Source: Streptomyces lydicus
Lineage (GTDB): Bacteria > Actinomycetota > Actinomycetes > Streptomycetales > Streptomycetaceae
DNA: 64,000 bases
Assembly: GCF_001729485.1 (NCBI RefSeq)
Contig: NZ_CP017157.1
Span: forward strand, 1,178,001-1,242,000
Reading direction: 5' to 3'
Shown: positions 34,079 through 43,482 of the stretch, piece after piece
Position numbering within the stretch: position 1 is the stretch's first letter
Layout: every line of letters starts with the position of its first letter
Translations under genes and position numbers: made by a program
The notes under the pieces: model-generated
The model's database searches: none
The model's input: the letters and a program-made list of their open reading frames with translations, nothing else
What the model was told of the DNA's origin: nothing

Positions 34079-35662
34079 TCACAGGAAGTCCTCCGCGGTC
34101 ACGGGGTCGGGGGTCTCGGGCGGCGCCTCCCCGGCGGACGGGGGCGGGCCGCCGTGCGTCCAGGGCGTGTCCTCCGGGGCCGGCAGCTCCGGACCGCCGC
34201 GCGGCGCGTGCTCGAACAGCGTCCAGCACACCGCCTCGCCCGGCTCCGGCACCGAACCGGCCTCCGGCGTCCTGCCGCGCCCCATCCCGCCCGTCAGCCG
34301 CACCACCAGCGTCCCCGGCTCCCCGTCCGCGTGGGGGTCCCGCGCACGCCCTTCGGGCAGCGGGGCAGCCACGAACTCGGCGGACTGGGTCCGGCCGTCG
34401 GCCAGCGGGCGGTACAGCTTGGCGCCCTGCGACAGGTGGGGGCGGTCGTCCGTGCGGAGCGTGACCAGCGGGCGCGGCATGGGGCGCTTGCCCTCCGACA
34501 TCGCCATCTCCACGTCGGTGACCGTGCCCCGGAACGCCTCGCCGGCCAGCCTGCGGCCCGCCATCACCAGGGGGTCGTCCAGGGCTTCCTGCGCGTCCAG
34601 TTGGGCCTGTGCGGTCTCCCGCGCGGACAGCTTCTGCGCGGCGGTGACCGCGTCGTCCCGCTTGGGCTGCGGCGGCTCACCGGCGCGCACCCGGTCGCGG
34701 TGCGCGGTGTACGACCAGCGGTCGCGCTTCCAGCGGTCGGCGACCCGGGCGCCCTCCGGCAGCGTGCGCAGCAGGTCGACACCGCGCCACACCGCGTCCC
34801 AGGTCGGCCGCAACTGCCCCTCGACCAAGGCCCGGAACTCCTCCTCGGCACCCGGCAGCCCGGCGTCGTAACGGGCCATCGCCGGTGCGAGCAGCCGGTT
34901 GTCGAACGCCGGGTCGGTGGCCGGGCCGGCCGGCGGGCACCGCAACTGCCCGTCCGCGTCCCGCGCCGACTCGGCGCGTTCGGCCGCCTCCTGGCCCGAC
35001 AGGCCCGCCGGCGGGTCGATCCAGGCGAGCAGGGCGCCCAGGTGCTGGTCCTCCAGCGCGCTCTGCCCGGTCGCCCAGTGGCGGGTCAGCAGGCCCGTCA
35101 TGGATACGAGGAGGCCGGCGCCGGGAACCCGGGCGCGCTCGCCGAAGTGCGTCAGCCAGCGGCCCAGCAGCGGGACGTGCGGCGGCGCGGGGTACGGCGC
35201 CGCCGGTTCCTGCTCGGCCGTCCGCCGGAACCGCATCGAGCGGCCCAGCAGCCGCACGAACTCGATGCCGCCGGCGCTCGGCACGATCAGCTGCGGGGCG
35301 TCCGCGCACAGTTCGACCTGCACCGGGACCTTCTTGCCGGTCTCCGGGTCGGTCTCCTTGCGCTCCTCCCACTCCACGTCGTCCGCGAAGCCGTCCACGT
35401 ACGGCAGCATCGTCTCGGCCAGCTCGGCCAGGAACGCGAACCGCAGGTCGCGGTCGCGCGGCTGCGGGACGGCCAGCAGCACGGGCTTCTCCCGGTCCGT
35501 GCCGACCAGCGCGCCCAGAGGGGCGCCGGCCTCACCGGCGGTCGTCAACGGGACCAGGACCAGGGGGCGTTCGGACAGGTGCCGGTGCCGGACCGTGCAC
35601 CGCGGGCGGGCGCGGCCCGCCGCCACCGCCTCCATCCTGGCCAGCGAATCGATCAGTGACAT
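34079..35662 (-). CDS. Uncharacterised 527-residue protein between nuclease and helicase genes
   Basis: The start ATG overlaps the end of the nuclease gene by 10 bases, so it is translationally coupled. The sequence has no membrane helix, signal peptide or nucleotide-binding loop that I recognise. Segments of interest: PLVLVPLTTAGEAGAPLGALVG, RFAFLAELAETMLPYVDGF, GGIEFVRLLGRSMRFRR, LGRWLTHFGERARVPGAGL and the Gln-Trp-rich ATGQSALEDQHLGALLAWIDP. A charged helical part (residues about 300-385, RDRVRAGEPPQPKRDD onward) precedes a beta-rich C-terminal part (GTLVVRLTGGMGRG). The context suggests an accessory subunit of the nuclease-helicase pair. Confidence 0.75.
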   Translation of the reverse strand: MSLIDSLARMEAVAAGRARPRCTVRHRHLSERPLVLVPLTTAGEAGAPLGALVGTDREKPVLLAVPQPRDRDLRFAFLAELAETMLPYVDGFADDVEWEERKETDPETGKKVPVQVELCADAPQLIVPSAGGIEFVRLLGRSMRFRRTAEQEPAAPYPAPPHVPLLGRWLTHFGERARVPGAGLLVSMTGLLTRHWATGQSALEDQHLGALLAWIDPPAGLSGQEAAERAESARDADGQLRCPPAGPATDPAFDNRLLAPAMARYDAGLPGAEEEFRALVEGQLRPTWDAVWRGVDLLRTLPEGARVADRWKRDRWSYTAHRDRVRAGEPPQPKRDDAVTAAQKLSARETAQAQLDAQEALDDPLVMAGRRLAGEAFRGTVTDVEMAMSEGKRPMPRPLVTLRTDDRPHLSQGAKLYRPLADGRTQSAEFVAAPLPEGRARDPHADGEPGTLVVRLTGGMGRGRTPEAGSVPEPGEAVCWTLFEHAPRGGPELPAPEDTPWTHGGPPPSAGEAPPETPDPVTAEDFL

Positions 35663-36948
35663 CCGGGCTCCTCGGTCCGCGGGGGCGGTACGGCGGCGCC
35701 GGCCAGCGCCTCGGCGCGCAGCGCGGCGGCCCGGCGCAGCGCGAGCACGGCCGGGTCGTCCGGGCCTTCAGGTCCTTCCGGTTCGCCGGGTGCCGCCGCC
35801 GGCTCCGCGGCCGCCGCCAGCACCTCCTCGACCGTGCGCAGCCCGCCCAACTCGCCCCGCACACCGCGCCCCAGCGCCTCCACCGCGCCCTGCTGCCGCG
35901 ACCGCGTGCGGCAGTGGAAGGCCAGCTCACAGGCGGCCAGGCACTCGGGGGCGTAGGCCGCGTCGACCGCCTCGACGGCCTCGGCCAGCTCCTCGGCCGG
36001 CCGGGTCGCGGTCCTCCCGTCGTCCGCCAGCCGCAGGTCGAACGTCGTGTCCGCCGGCAGCGCGGCGGCGATCTCCTCGACCCGGGTCAGCCGGGCCAGC
36101 TGCCGCCGGGTCGTGGCGAGCTGCTTGCGGACGTCGACCACCGCGGCCGTCGGGAGGTTGGAGAAGTCCTTCGGACAGACCAGCAGCGCCCGGTCGCGCA
36201 CCCGCACCGTACGGCCGGTGCGCGCGGCGACGTGACCGGCGACCGGCTCCAGCGCCAGCACGTACACCGCCGCCTGGCGCGCCGCCGCGCCCACCTTGGC
36301 GGCGTCCGCCGAACCGTCGATCATCGGGAAGGACTTGATCTCGACGACCGTCCAGCTGCCGTCCGGATGCACCACGACCGCGTCCGGCTCCACGTACGCC
36401 GGCGAGCCGGCCACCTCGACGGCCAGCATCGGATGGTCGAGCAGCGCCCAGTCGCCGGCCTCGGTCGCCGCGCGCAGCGCCAGCGCCGTACGCGCCGCCC
36501 TGCCCTCCGGGCCGGCCGCGGACAGGTCGGGAGTGGCGACCGCGTCCGGCGCGGGGGGCTCGGAGCCCGGGGCGAGGCGCTCGTGCAGCAGCCGCAGCAG
36601 CTCGGTGCCGCCGTCGGCCTTCACCCGGGCCTCGAACGCATGGCCCCTCATGATCGCGAACTGCGACTGCCCGTAGGCCGCGGGCGCCCCCAACGCCCTG
36701 GCCAGCGCGGCCTTGTCGACGCCCGCGCCGTCCAGCAGCGCACGGCGCCGGCAGCCCGGGTTGGCGGCCAGCGCGGCGAGCGCCCGGGCGTCCAGCGGGC
36801 GGGGCCGCACCCCGGCCCCGCGCAGCTCCGTGAGCCGGACCGACCTGACGCCGGCCGGGACCGCCCCCTGCGGCGGGCTCGCTGTCGGCGCCGGCAGCTC
36901 CCCCGGAGAAGCGGCCGACGCGGGTCGACTGTCACGCGAAACGTTCAC
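35653..36948 (-). CDS. RecB/Cas4-like PD-(D/E)XK nuclease with four candidate Fe-S cysteines
   Basis: The product has 431 residues from GTG 36948. RecB-family motifs are in order: [11 protein letters not shown] (motif I, Glu106), the Asp of VEPDAVVV (Asp189), VVEIKSF (Glu203-Lys205) and [10 protein letters not shown] (QxxxY, Gln225-Tyr229). Cys66 lies shortly before motif I (NPGCRRRAL), and Cys336, Cys340 and Cys346 follow the nuclease core ([13 protein letters not shown]). One Cys before and three after the domain is the Cas4/AddB layout of a 4Fe-4S cluster, though the spacing x3 rather than x2 is slightly off. No CRISPR array or cas1/cas2 is present in the window. It is the first gene of the operon that continues with an unknown protein and an SF1 helicase. 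Confidence 0.82.
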   Translation of the reverse strand: MNVSRDSRPASAASPGELPAPTASPPQGAVPAGVRSVRLTELRGAGVRPRPLDARALAALAANPGCRRRALLDGAGVDKAALARALGAPAAYGQSQFAIMRGHAFEARVKADGGTELLRLLHERLAPGSEPPAPDAVATPDLSAAGPEGRAARTALALRAATEAGDWALLDHPMLAVEVAGSPAYVEPDAVVVHPDGSWTVVEIKSFPMIDGSADAAKVGAAARQAAVYVLALEPVAGHVAARTGRTVRVRDRALLVCPKDFSNLPTAAVVDVRKQLATTRRQLARLTRVEEIAAALPADTTFDLRLADDGRTATRPAEELAEAVEAVDAAYAPECLAACELAFHCRTRSRQQGAVEALGRGVRGELGGLRTVEEVLAAAAEPAAAPGEPEGPEGPDDPAVLALRRAAALRAEALAGAAVPPPRTEEPGCH

Positions 36949-37165
36949 CTGCCGAAGTCTCGCATCCGGCACTGACACGACGGGGGCCCGGCCGCGAATC
37001 GCCGCCGGGGAGGGGGCGGAAACCCTGCCGCCGGGCGCGGACCCCCGCGCCCGCCCCACCCGTCCCCGGCGCCCCCGCCCGGTGCGGGAGAATGGAGGTC
37101 CCGCGGTCAACGCCGCCCGCACCGAGCAAACGATCGGCCGAGTACATCGGCGAGAGGTACGACCC

Positions 37166-37759
37166 ATGGCAGCGCGCATATTCCTGGCCAGGCACGGGCA
37201 GACCGAGTGGTCTCTTTCCGGCAGGCACACCGGCCGTACGGACATCCCGCTGCTGGACGAGGGCCGCCGCGGCGCCAAGCTGCTGGGGGAGCGGCTGCAC
37301 CACGCCCCCTGGGACGGCCTGCCGGGCGTCGAGGTCCGCACCAGCCCGCTGGTCCGCGCGAAGGAGACCTGTGAGCTGGCCGGCTTCGGCGACCGGGCGC
37401 AGGAGTGGGACGCGCTGATGGAGTTCCACTACGGCGCCTACGAGGGGCTGACGCCGGCCGAGATCAAGGCCGGCCGGCCGGACTGGCTCATCTGGCGCGA
37501 CGGGGTGCCCGAGGGCGAGACGCTGGCCGAGGTCTCCGCACGGGCCGACGAGGTCGTCGCCTGGGCGCGGTCGGCCGAGCGCGACGTGCTGGTCTTCGCG
37601 CACGGGCACATCCTGCGCGCCCTCGGCGCCCGCTGGCTGGGCCTGGACATCTCCTTCGCGGCCCGCATCCGGCTGGAGCCGACCTCCCTGTCGGTGCTCG
37701 GCTGGGCCTACGGCGAGCCGGCCATCGAGCGCTGGAACGACACCGGCCACCTGGGCTGA
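37166..37759 (+). CDS. Histidine phosphatase family protein (phosphoglycerate mutase-like)
   Basis: The product has 197 residues from ATG 37166, eight bases after GAGAGG. The catalytic phospho-His motif RHGQTEWS is near the N-terminus. The second Arg comes in [12 protein letters not shown], the acid Glu in [11 protein letters not shown], and the second His in [11 protein letters not shown]. This is the cofactor-independent-size branch (SixA/CobC/GpmB-like) of broad phosphatases; true glycolytic mutase is unlikely from length. It diverges from the nuclease gene across about 217 bases and converges on the HTH/TPR regulator. The substrate is unknown. Confidence 0.9.
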   Translation: MAARIFLARHGQTEWSLSGRHTGRTDIPLLDEGRRGAKLLGERLHHAPWDGLPGVEVRTSPLVRAKETCELAGFGDRAQEWDALMEFHYGAYEGLTPAEIKAGRPDWLIWRDGVPEGETLAEVSARADEVVAWARSAERDVLVFAHGHILRALGARWLGLDISFAARIRLEPTSLSVLGWAYGEPAIERWNDTGHLG

Positions 37760-37774
37760 CGGCTCCCGGCCGGT

Positions 37775-39223
37775 TCAGTCCGCGGGGCCCGGGTCCACCG
37801 GCCCGGCCCCGGCGGCGGCCGACGCCGCGTGCCGTTCCAGGAAGGCGGCTACCGGGCCGTGGTGCCGGTGCGGCCGCAGCGTACGGGCCGTGCCGTCGAG
37901 CATCGTACGGATGCGGGCCGAGCGGACCTGCTCCAGGAGCGTCAGCACCCGCATACCGGCCATCGCGGCCTCCTCCGGCGCGCCGCTGTCCGCGAGGTCG
38001 CCCGCGAGTTCCGCGGTGAACAGGGCGATGTTCCGGGTGAAGTGCGGATCCTGCAGTGCCACCGCCCGCCGGGCGTGATCCGCCGCGCGCTCCGCGTCAC
38101 CCAGGGCCGACCAGCACTGCGCCTCCAGGCCCGCCAGCTCCGCCTCGCCGTAGAACGTCATCCACTCCGGGTCGCTGTCCCGGCACCCGGCCGCGAACAG
38201 CCGCTCGGCGCGGGCCAGTGCCTGCTCGCAGCCGGAACGGTCGGCCAGCCCCGCCCAGCCGCCCGCCTCGCGCAGCGCCAGCAGCGACAGCAGCCGGGGC
38301 GAGGCGAGCTGCTTGGCGGCCTGCTGGGCGGCCTGGGCGGCGCGCACCGCCTCGCGCGGCCGGCCGGCGTCGCGGGCGAGGAAGGCCGTGTTGCAGAAGG
38401 CGTGCGCCTCCAGGGCGGCGTCGCCGCAGACCCGGGCGGTGGCCAGGGCCTCCGCGTAGTGCGAGCGGGCGTCGTCGAAGCGGCCCGAGTCGTGGGCCAA
38501 CCAGCCCACGGTGATGGCGAGTTCACCGGCCCCGGAGTGCAGCCGGTCGGACACCGAGCGGTGCCGTACGTCGGATTCCAGCAGCTCGTAGGCGGCGCGC
38601 AGCGGTTGGGTGGCGCGGCGGTAGATGCCCTCCGCGCCGTGCCGGTCGTCCAGCAGCCGGATCCGGCGTACGGCTTGTTCCACGGCGGTGGCCTCGGCCG
38701 CGCCGGCCCGGCCGACGGCCGGTGTGCGCGGTCCCGGCAGATGGGGGGACGCGGCGGCGGCAGCGGCCTCGATCGGGTGCAGTGCGGCGAAGCCCAGGGC
38801 TGCTGCCGGGCCGCCGGTGATGAACGCGCGACGCAGCACGTCGCTCTCCTCGTGGATCTGGATACAGGTATCGCGGTTGTCGGGTTCGATCGCCAGGCGC
38901 GCGGCGCTGACCGCCGCCGTACGCGCCCCCCGTCCGCGTACCGCCTCGCGCGGCGCGAAGCCCATGTCGGGCAGCGTCAGCCCGGGGAACATGTGCCGGA
39001 ACACCCGTTCGTAGGCGTAGTTCGGGCACCGGATCTCCCCGGACTCGACGCGGCCCACATAGCGGGCGTCGCACGAGACCTGCTCGCCGATCTCACGGGC
39101 GGCCCGTCGGACCGCCGCCGCGAACTCGCCCGGGGACAGCCGGCCGCGCAGCTGCCGGAAAGCGGTGTTCGGTCGGGCGGGTACGGTGCGGGACGACGCT
39201 GATCGAGCTGTTGGCGACGCCAT
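37775..39223 (-). CDS. HTH and TPR-repeat regulator (NsdA-like)
   Basis: The product has 482 residues from ATG 39223 (GGAGAGG upstream). The N-terminal region holds an XRE-like helix-turn-helix (AREIGEQVSCDARYVGRVESG, residues about 40-60), the usual entry to this Streptomyces regulator group. A central alanine-rich segment is followed by helical TPR-like repeats (LATARVCGDAALEAHAFCNTA, ALGDAERAADHARRAVAL). In S. coelicolor, NsdA is a related TPR/HTH protein that represses sporulation and antibiotic production; whether this is its orthologue cannot be decided. A small unknown gene diverges from it 235 bases upstream. Confidence 0.75.
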   Translation of the reverse strand: MASPTARSASSRTVPARPNTAFRQLRGRLSPGEFAAAVRRAAREIGEQVSCDARYVGRVESGEIRCPNYAYERVFRHMFPGLTLPDMGFAPREAVRGRGARTAAVSAARLAIEPDNRDTCIQIHEESDVLRRAFITGGPAAALGFAALHPIEAAAAAASPHLPGPRTPAVGRAGAAEATAVEQAVRRIRLLDDRHGAEGIYRRATQPLRAAYELLESDVRHRSVSDRLHSGAGELAITVGWLAHDSGRFDDARSHYAEALATARVCGDAALEAHAFCNTAFLARDAGRPREAVRAAQAAQQAAKQLASPRLLSLLALREAGGWAGLADRSGCEQALARAERLFAAGCRDSDPEWMTFYGEAELAGLEAQCWSALGDAERAADHARRAVALQDPHFTRNIALFTAELAGDLADSGAPEEAAMAGMRVLTLLEQVRSARIRTMLDGTARTLRPHRHHGPVAAFLERHAASAAAGAGPVDPGPAD

Positions 39224-39458
39224 GGCGGAACCTCTCCGTGCCATCTTGTGGCGATGCCGCCTCCTGGCGGTGCGGCGGGGACGACCGTACCGGCTGTGAC
39301 GGCTCCGATACGCACAGTTTGGCTACATATCGGATATCTCGCGCGCGATCTGCCATGAACTGCCATCCTTTGCAGCGTTACGCCGCCGTAGCTGTTGACA
39401 CGCCTGACCGTTGAACCCGGTGTAAAGGGTGCGGCACATGCAGGAGGAGGGGTTCTCC

Positions 39459-39926
39459 GTGTGGGAGACCGGCGTGAGCAGGGGCGGCAACGGGTCCGCG
39501 GGCCAGGCCGGGGGCCGGCGGAAGAAGACCGTCCCGGGCGGGGTGCCGGCGGTACCGGCACAGCCCTGCGACGTCGTCACGGTGCCCGCCCGGCAGGGGC
39601 TGGAGGCCGTCGACATCCTGCGGCTGCGGGACGGTGTCGGCCCCGTGCTGCACGACGGCGCCTGCGACACCCTCGGCTTCGTGGTGCCCGCGGGCACGGC
39701 CGACGGCTGGGACCTGCCGGGCAGCGCCTGCACCCGGACCTCCGGCCGGGGCCTCCCGCTGGGCGCGCTGTGCGGTGAGGGGGTCACGCCGGAGCCCCCG
39801 GTGACCGGCACCGGCTGGCTGGTGCCACCGGAGGGCGCGGGCGCCGCCGCCACCGACCCGGCCGTGCTGCGCGCGGCGCTCGGTGAGGCGGCGCGCACGA
39901 TCGCGGCGGTCGACCGCTGCCAGTGA
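39459..39926 (+). CDS. Small protein of unknown function
   Basis: The product has 155 residues from GTG 39459, six bases after the strong site AGGAGGAGGGG; ATG 39438 would place that site inside the gene. A Gly/Lys/Arg-rich N-terminus precedes a beta-rich domain with PCDVVTVPARQGLEAVDIL, GACDTLGFVVPAGTADGWD and TGWLVPPEGAG. In Streptomyces similar small proteins sit next to bldN-type or prim-pol genes, but I cannot name the family. It ends nine bases before the stop of the convergent flavoprotein gene. Confidence 0.65.
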   Translation: MWETGVSRGGNGSAGQAGGRRKKTVPGGVPAVPAQPCDVVTVPARQGLEAVDILRLRDGVGPVLHDGACDTLGFVVPAGTADGWDLPGSACTRTSGRGLPLGALCGEGVTPEPPVTGTGWLVPPEGAGAAATDPAVLRAALGEAARTIAAVDRCQ

Positions 39927-39935
39927 GTCCGCGTC

Positions 39936-41237
39936 TCAGCGGGCGGGTTCGTCCGCCGAGGTCTCCTCCGGGGCGGTGTCCGGCACCGGGCCGCTGACGG
40001 CGGCGGGCGTGCCGTTCCGTGCCGGGCGGGGGATGGTGGGGGCGCCGCGCCGGTCGCCGAGCCGCCGCTGCACGCCGCGCAGCAGCCGCGCGGCGGTGAA
40101 CGCCGTGCCGTGCACGAAGCGCATCGACGGGCCGAACGACGGCGCGGCGAGCAGGCCCGCGAAGAACAGCCCCGGCCAGGACGATTCGAAGCACGGGTTC
40201 AGCTCGGGCGCACGGCTGCCGCCCACCGTGCGCAGGGTGGTCCGCACCCGCGGATGCAGCAGCCGCAGTCGTCCCACGTCGGGTGTGAAGCCGGTGGCCG
40301 CCACCACATGGTGGACGCCGAGGGTGTCGGCGCGGCCATCCGTACGGGTGAGGTGGAGGCGGACCCCGTCGCCGTGCGGGGCCGCGCTCCGGACCCGGTG
40401 GCTCAGCAGCGCGGGCACCTGCGACTCGAAGCGTTCCCGCAGCCACCAGGCGCCGGCCGGTCCCGGCACGGTCCCGGCGAGCCGCAGCCGGGTCGCCGGG
40501 GGCAGCCGGCGCACCGCCCAGGGCGCCTGCGACCAGGCCCAGTCCGTCCATCCGGTGCCGGGTCCGGAGCGCGGCGCGCGCAGCCGGCCGCGGCCGGACG
40601 GACGCGCCGGGGCGGCCCAGTGCAGCCGGCCGGTCCGGGCCACCACGCAGGGCCTGGCGCCGTGTTCGGCCAGCAGCGTCGCGGTCTCCAGCGCGGACTG
40701 GCCGGCACCGATCACCGCGACGTCCCGGCCGGCGAAGCGGCTCAGGTCGTGGTGGTCGCTGCTGTGCGAGGCGAGTTCCGGGGGCAGTTCGAGCAGCGGC
40801 CAGGGGCGGTGCGCGAACGGCACCGCCCCGACCGCGAGCGCGACGGTGCGGGTCGCGATCCGCTCGCCGGTGTCCACCTGGACCTGGAAGCCGTCGCCGT
40901 CCGGGCGGACGGCGGTGACGGTGACCTCCTCGGCCTGCGGCACCGCCCGCTCACCGAACCAGCTGCCGTACGCGGTGAAGGTGTCCAGGGGCAGCGGGAC
41001 ACCGTCCCCGGTGGGCAGTTCGCGGGTGGCGCAGTACTCGGCGAGGGTGTGCCGGCCGCCCGGGGCGGAGAGGCTGGAGGTCCGGGGGCCGGACGTCAGG
41101 AGCATGCCGGCGGGCATGTGGTCGTGCCACGAGGCCATCGGGCGGCCCAGGACCCGCAGCCGCAGTCCGGCCGCGGCCGCGTGCGCGGCGATCGAGAGTC
41201 CGTAGGGGCCGGCGCCCACCACCACGAGGTCGTACAT
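39936..41237 (-). CDS. FAD/NAD(P)-dependent oxidoreductase (flavin monooxygenase-like)
   Basis: The product has 433 residues. The FAD Rossmann motif is VVVGAGPYGLSIAAH at the N-terminus; the second, NADPH-binding motif is VAVIGAGQSALETA. VVAATGFTPDV matches the ATG motif of N-hydroxylases and flavin monooxygenases. The layout resembles ornithine/lysine N-hydroxylase relatives but the protein has no companion siderophore genes here. A Pro/Ala-rich tail of about 45 residues ends the protein. It is co-directional with the EPS genes (88-base gap to the Wzz-like gene) and may modify the EPS, or may be an unrelated neighbour. Confidence 0.85.
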   Translation of the reverse strand: MYDLVVVGAGPYGLSIAAHAAAAGLRLRVLGRPMASWHDHMPAGMLLTSGPRTSSLSAPGGRHTLAEYCATRELPTGDGVPLPLDTFTAYGSWFGERAVPQAEEVTVTAVRPDGDGFQVQVDTGERIATRTVALAVGAVPFAHRPWPLLELPPELASHSSDHHDLSRFAGRDVAVIGAGQSALETATLLAEHGARPCVVARTGRLHWAAPARPSGRGRLRAPRSGPGTGWTDWAWSQAPWAVRRLPPATRLRLAGTVPGPAGAWWLRERFESQVPALLSHRVRSAAPHGDGVRLHLTRTDGRADTLGVHHVVAATGFTPDVGRLRLLHPRVRTTLRTVGGSRAPELNPCFESSWPGLFFAGLLAAPSFGPSMRFVHGTAFTAARLLRGVQRRLGDRRGAPTIPRPARNGTPAAVSGPVPDTAPEETSADEPAR

Positions 41238-41325
41238 GGGATTGTCCTGCGCTTTCTGATCGTGCGGTGCGGTGTGGTGCGTGCGGGGGCTGCGGTGCGT
41301 GCGGAGCGGTCCCGGGGCGGGGCCG

Positions 41326-42000
41326 TCACCGCACGGCGCCCTCCGCCGCCGGTACGGCCCCCGAGGCGACCGCGCCGTGCGCCGGGGCGGGGATCACCCC
41401 CGGCCGCCCGGCCCCGCGGTCCGTCTCCCAGCGGCCCCGCCGCCGTACGAGCAGCAGCAGTCCGCCCAGCAGCCCGCCCGCGCAGCCGCCCGTCCCGGTG
41501 GACAGCGGGACGGACGGCGACACCGGGTCGGCCGGGCCCGCGGTCGGGGCGAGGGCCAGCAGGTGGGCGCCGGTGCGGGTGGCGGTCCGGTTGCCGGTGC
41601 GGGTCAGCGCGCGGGCGACCGCGTCGGCGAGCGCGGCCGAGGCGTGCGGGCTCCGCGCGGTGCCGGTGATCTCGATGACCGGGGCGTCCGGCTCGGTCGT
41701 CGTGCGGATCCCGCGCAGCGCGCCGAGCGGCAGCCCGGAGGCCCGGTGCGCCTCGGCGAGCACCGCCCCGCCGGTCGCCATCCGCCCGTACGCCTGCGCG
41801 AAGCCGAGGGCGCCGGCCGGGTCGGAGTCCTTCGCGGGCGTCACGACGACATAGCCGGTCGAGGTGTACGACGGCGGGGCGAGCAGCCCGTACGACGCGC
41901 CGCCGGCCGCGCCGAGCAGCGCGCACAGCGGCAGCGGCCACCAGCGGGGCAGCCGAAGTGAACGGGTGCGTGCCGCCTGCTTCTTGAGGTTCTGGAACAT
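41326..42000 (-). CDS. Wzz-like chain-length determinant / polysaccharide co-polymerase
   Basis: The product has 224 residues from ATG 42000; the longer open frame reads antisense to better genes. One helix near the N-terminus (WWPLPLCALLGAAGGASYGLL) and one at the C-terminus (GTGGCAGGLLGGLLLLV) flank an extracellular domain, as in Wzz proteins and capsular kinases without the kinase domain. The segment PPSYTSTGYVVVTP is typical of the Wzz start. It should regulate polymer length and sits eight bases from the glycosyltransferase gene upstream, so the two are co-translated. Confidence 0.8.
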   Translation of the reverse strand: MFQNLKKQAARTRSLRLPRWWPLPLCALLGAAGGASYGLLAPPSYTSTGYVVVTPAKDSDPAGALGFAQAYGRMATGGAVLAEAHRASGLPLGALRGIRTTTEPDAPVIEITGTARSPHASAALADAVARALTRTGNRTATRTGAHLLALAPTAGPADPVSPSVPLSTGTGGCAGGLLGGLLLLVRRRGRWETDRGAGRPGVIPAPAHGAVASGAVPAAEGAVR

Positions 42001-42008
42001 GGCGCCGC

Positions 42009-43271
42009 CTACCGGTTGGAGAGCTGGGAGGGGGCGGGCGACCGGGCCGGGTCCGGCAGCGCGACGACGCCGGACGGGTGGGCCTGGACGACCGGGGCGG
42101 GGACCGGCGCGGGCCGGCGCCGGCGAGCCGGGGCGGCGGCCAGCGCCTGCTCGTACACGCCCGTCAGCGCCTCGGCGCTGCGGGCGATGTCGTAGCGCCG
42201 CACGACCGGCGGCACCGCCAGCCGCCCCGGGCCCTCGCGCCGCAACTCCCGCAGGGAAGTGGCCAGTTCGTGGACGCCGAGGCTGAAGCGCCGGGCGCCG
42301 GGCGCCTGTTCCTGCGGCAGTTCGTCGACCGCCGGGCAGCTGCCGTAGAGCACGTGCAGGCCGGACGCCAGTGCCTCCAGGACGGCCAGCCCGAACGCCT
42401 CCTCCGGGGACGGCGAGACGAAGACGTCGATGGCCGAGAGCAGGCCGGGGATGTCGGCCCCGTCGCCCGCGGGCCCGGCCCGGCCGCCGTGCCCGGTGTC
42501 GACCGCGCCGTCGCGGACCCCCAGGAGGTGGATGCGGTCGCCCGAGCCGAACTGCTCCGCCAGCCGCCGCAGCGTCTCCCGTTCGGGCCCCTCGCCGGCC
42601 AGCAGCAGGTGCACGCCGGGGAGCTGGGTGACCGCGCGGACGAGGACGTCGAACCGTTTGCCGGGCACCAGGCGGCCGGCGCCGCCGACCACGAAGGCGT
42701 CCACCGGCAGCCCGAGCCGGGCGCGGACCAGGGCGCGGGCGGCCGGGTCGAAGGCGAAGCGGTGCGCCTCGATGCCGTTGGGCACCACGTGGATCCGTTC
42801 CTCGGGCACGCCCCAGCGGCGCAGCCGCGCGGCGACGGTGTCGGACACGGCGACCGTGGCCGCGCCCAGCCGCTCGGTGGCCCGGTAGAGCGCACGGACG
42901 CCACGGGTCAGCCGGCGGCCCTCGATGACCGCGTCGCCCAGGGAGTGCTCGGTGGCGACCACGGTCCGTACGCCTGCCAGCCGGGCGGCGACCCGCCCGT
43001 AGACACAGGCCCGGTAGAGGTGGGTGTGGACGAGGTCGGGGCGGCCGGCGCGGATCAGCCGGGTCAGGCGGGGGAGCGCGGTCAGGTCGTGGTTCCCGGA
43101 CATGCCGAGGTGGGTGACGGGCGTGCCGTCGGCCTCGATGCCCTCGGCGACCTGGCCGGGGCCGGTCAGGGTGACGACCTCGCACTGCGCGGGCAGCCGG
43201 CGCAGCAGCAGCCGCAACTGCTGCTCGGCGCCTCCCATGTCGAGGCCCGTGATGACATGCAGAACCTTCAT
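42009..43271 (-). CDS. Glycosyltransferase family 4 (GT-B fold)
   Basis: The product has 420 residues from ATG 43271. The N-terminus MKVLHVITGLDMGGAEQQL is the GT4 acceptor-domain start. NPNGI-type HVVPNGIEAHRF follows, and the donor-binding motif is PSPEEAFGLAVLEALASGL with the conserved Glu pair spacing (EX7E). It transfers a sugar from a nucleotide or polyprenyl donor onto a growing glycan on the cytoplasmic face. The C-terminal 40 residues are Pro/Arg-rich. It lies between the initiating sugar transferase and the Wzz-like gene in an EPS cluster. Confidence 0.88.
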   Translation of the reverse strand: MKVLHVITGLDMGGAEQQLRLLLRRLPAQCEVVTLTGPGQVAEGIEADGTPVTHLGMSGNHDLTALPRLTRLIRAGRPDLVHTHLYRACVYGRVAARLAGVRTVVATEHSLGDAVIEGRRLTRGVRALYRATERLGAATVAVSDTVAARLRRWGVPEERIHVVPNGIEAHRFAFDPAARALVRARLGLPVDAFVVGGAGRLVPGKRFDVLVRAVTQLPGVHLLLAGEGPERETLRRLAEQFGSGDRIHLLGVRDGAVDTGHGGRAGPAGDGADIPGLLSAIDVFVSPSPEEAFGLAVLEALASGLHVLYGSCPAVDELPQEQAPGARRFSLGVHELATSLRELRREGPGRLAVPPVVRRYDIARSAEALTGVYEQALAAAPARRRRPAPVPAPVVQAHPSGVVALPDPARSPAPSQLSNR

Positions 43272-43482
43272 CCGATGCCTCCTGGGATCGGGGTCGGTGC
43301 GGGGAGTGCGAGCGCCCCGGGCGGGGCGGCCCGGCGGGCGGCGGGTACGGGCGCGGCGGCGCGCGGCGGCGCCGGTGCGTCGGGCATGGGCGGGCTCTCC
43401 TTTGACGGCGGCGACGGGCGGACGAGCGGAGGAGGGGCCCGGCGGACCCGCACGGGGAGGGCGGTGCCGGCCCGGCCCGCGC

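Noticed and set aside
35653..36948. CRISPR-associated Cas4
   Set aside because: No repeat-spacer array or cas1/cas2 in the window; the motifs fit the wider RecB family.
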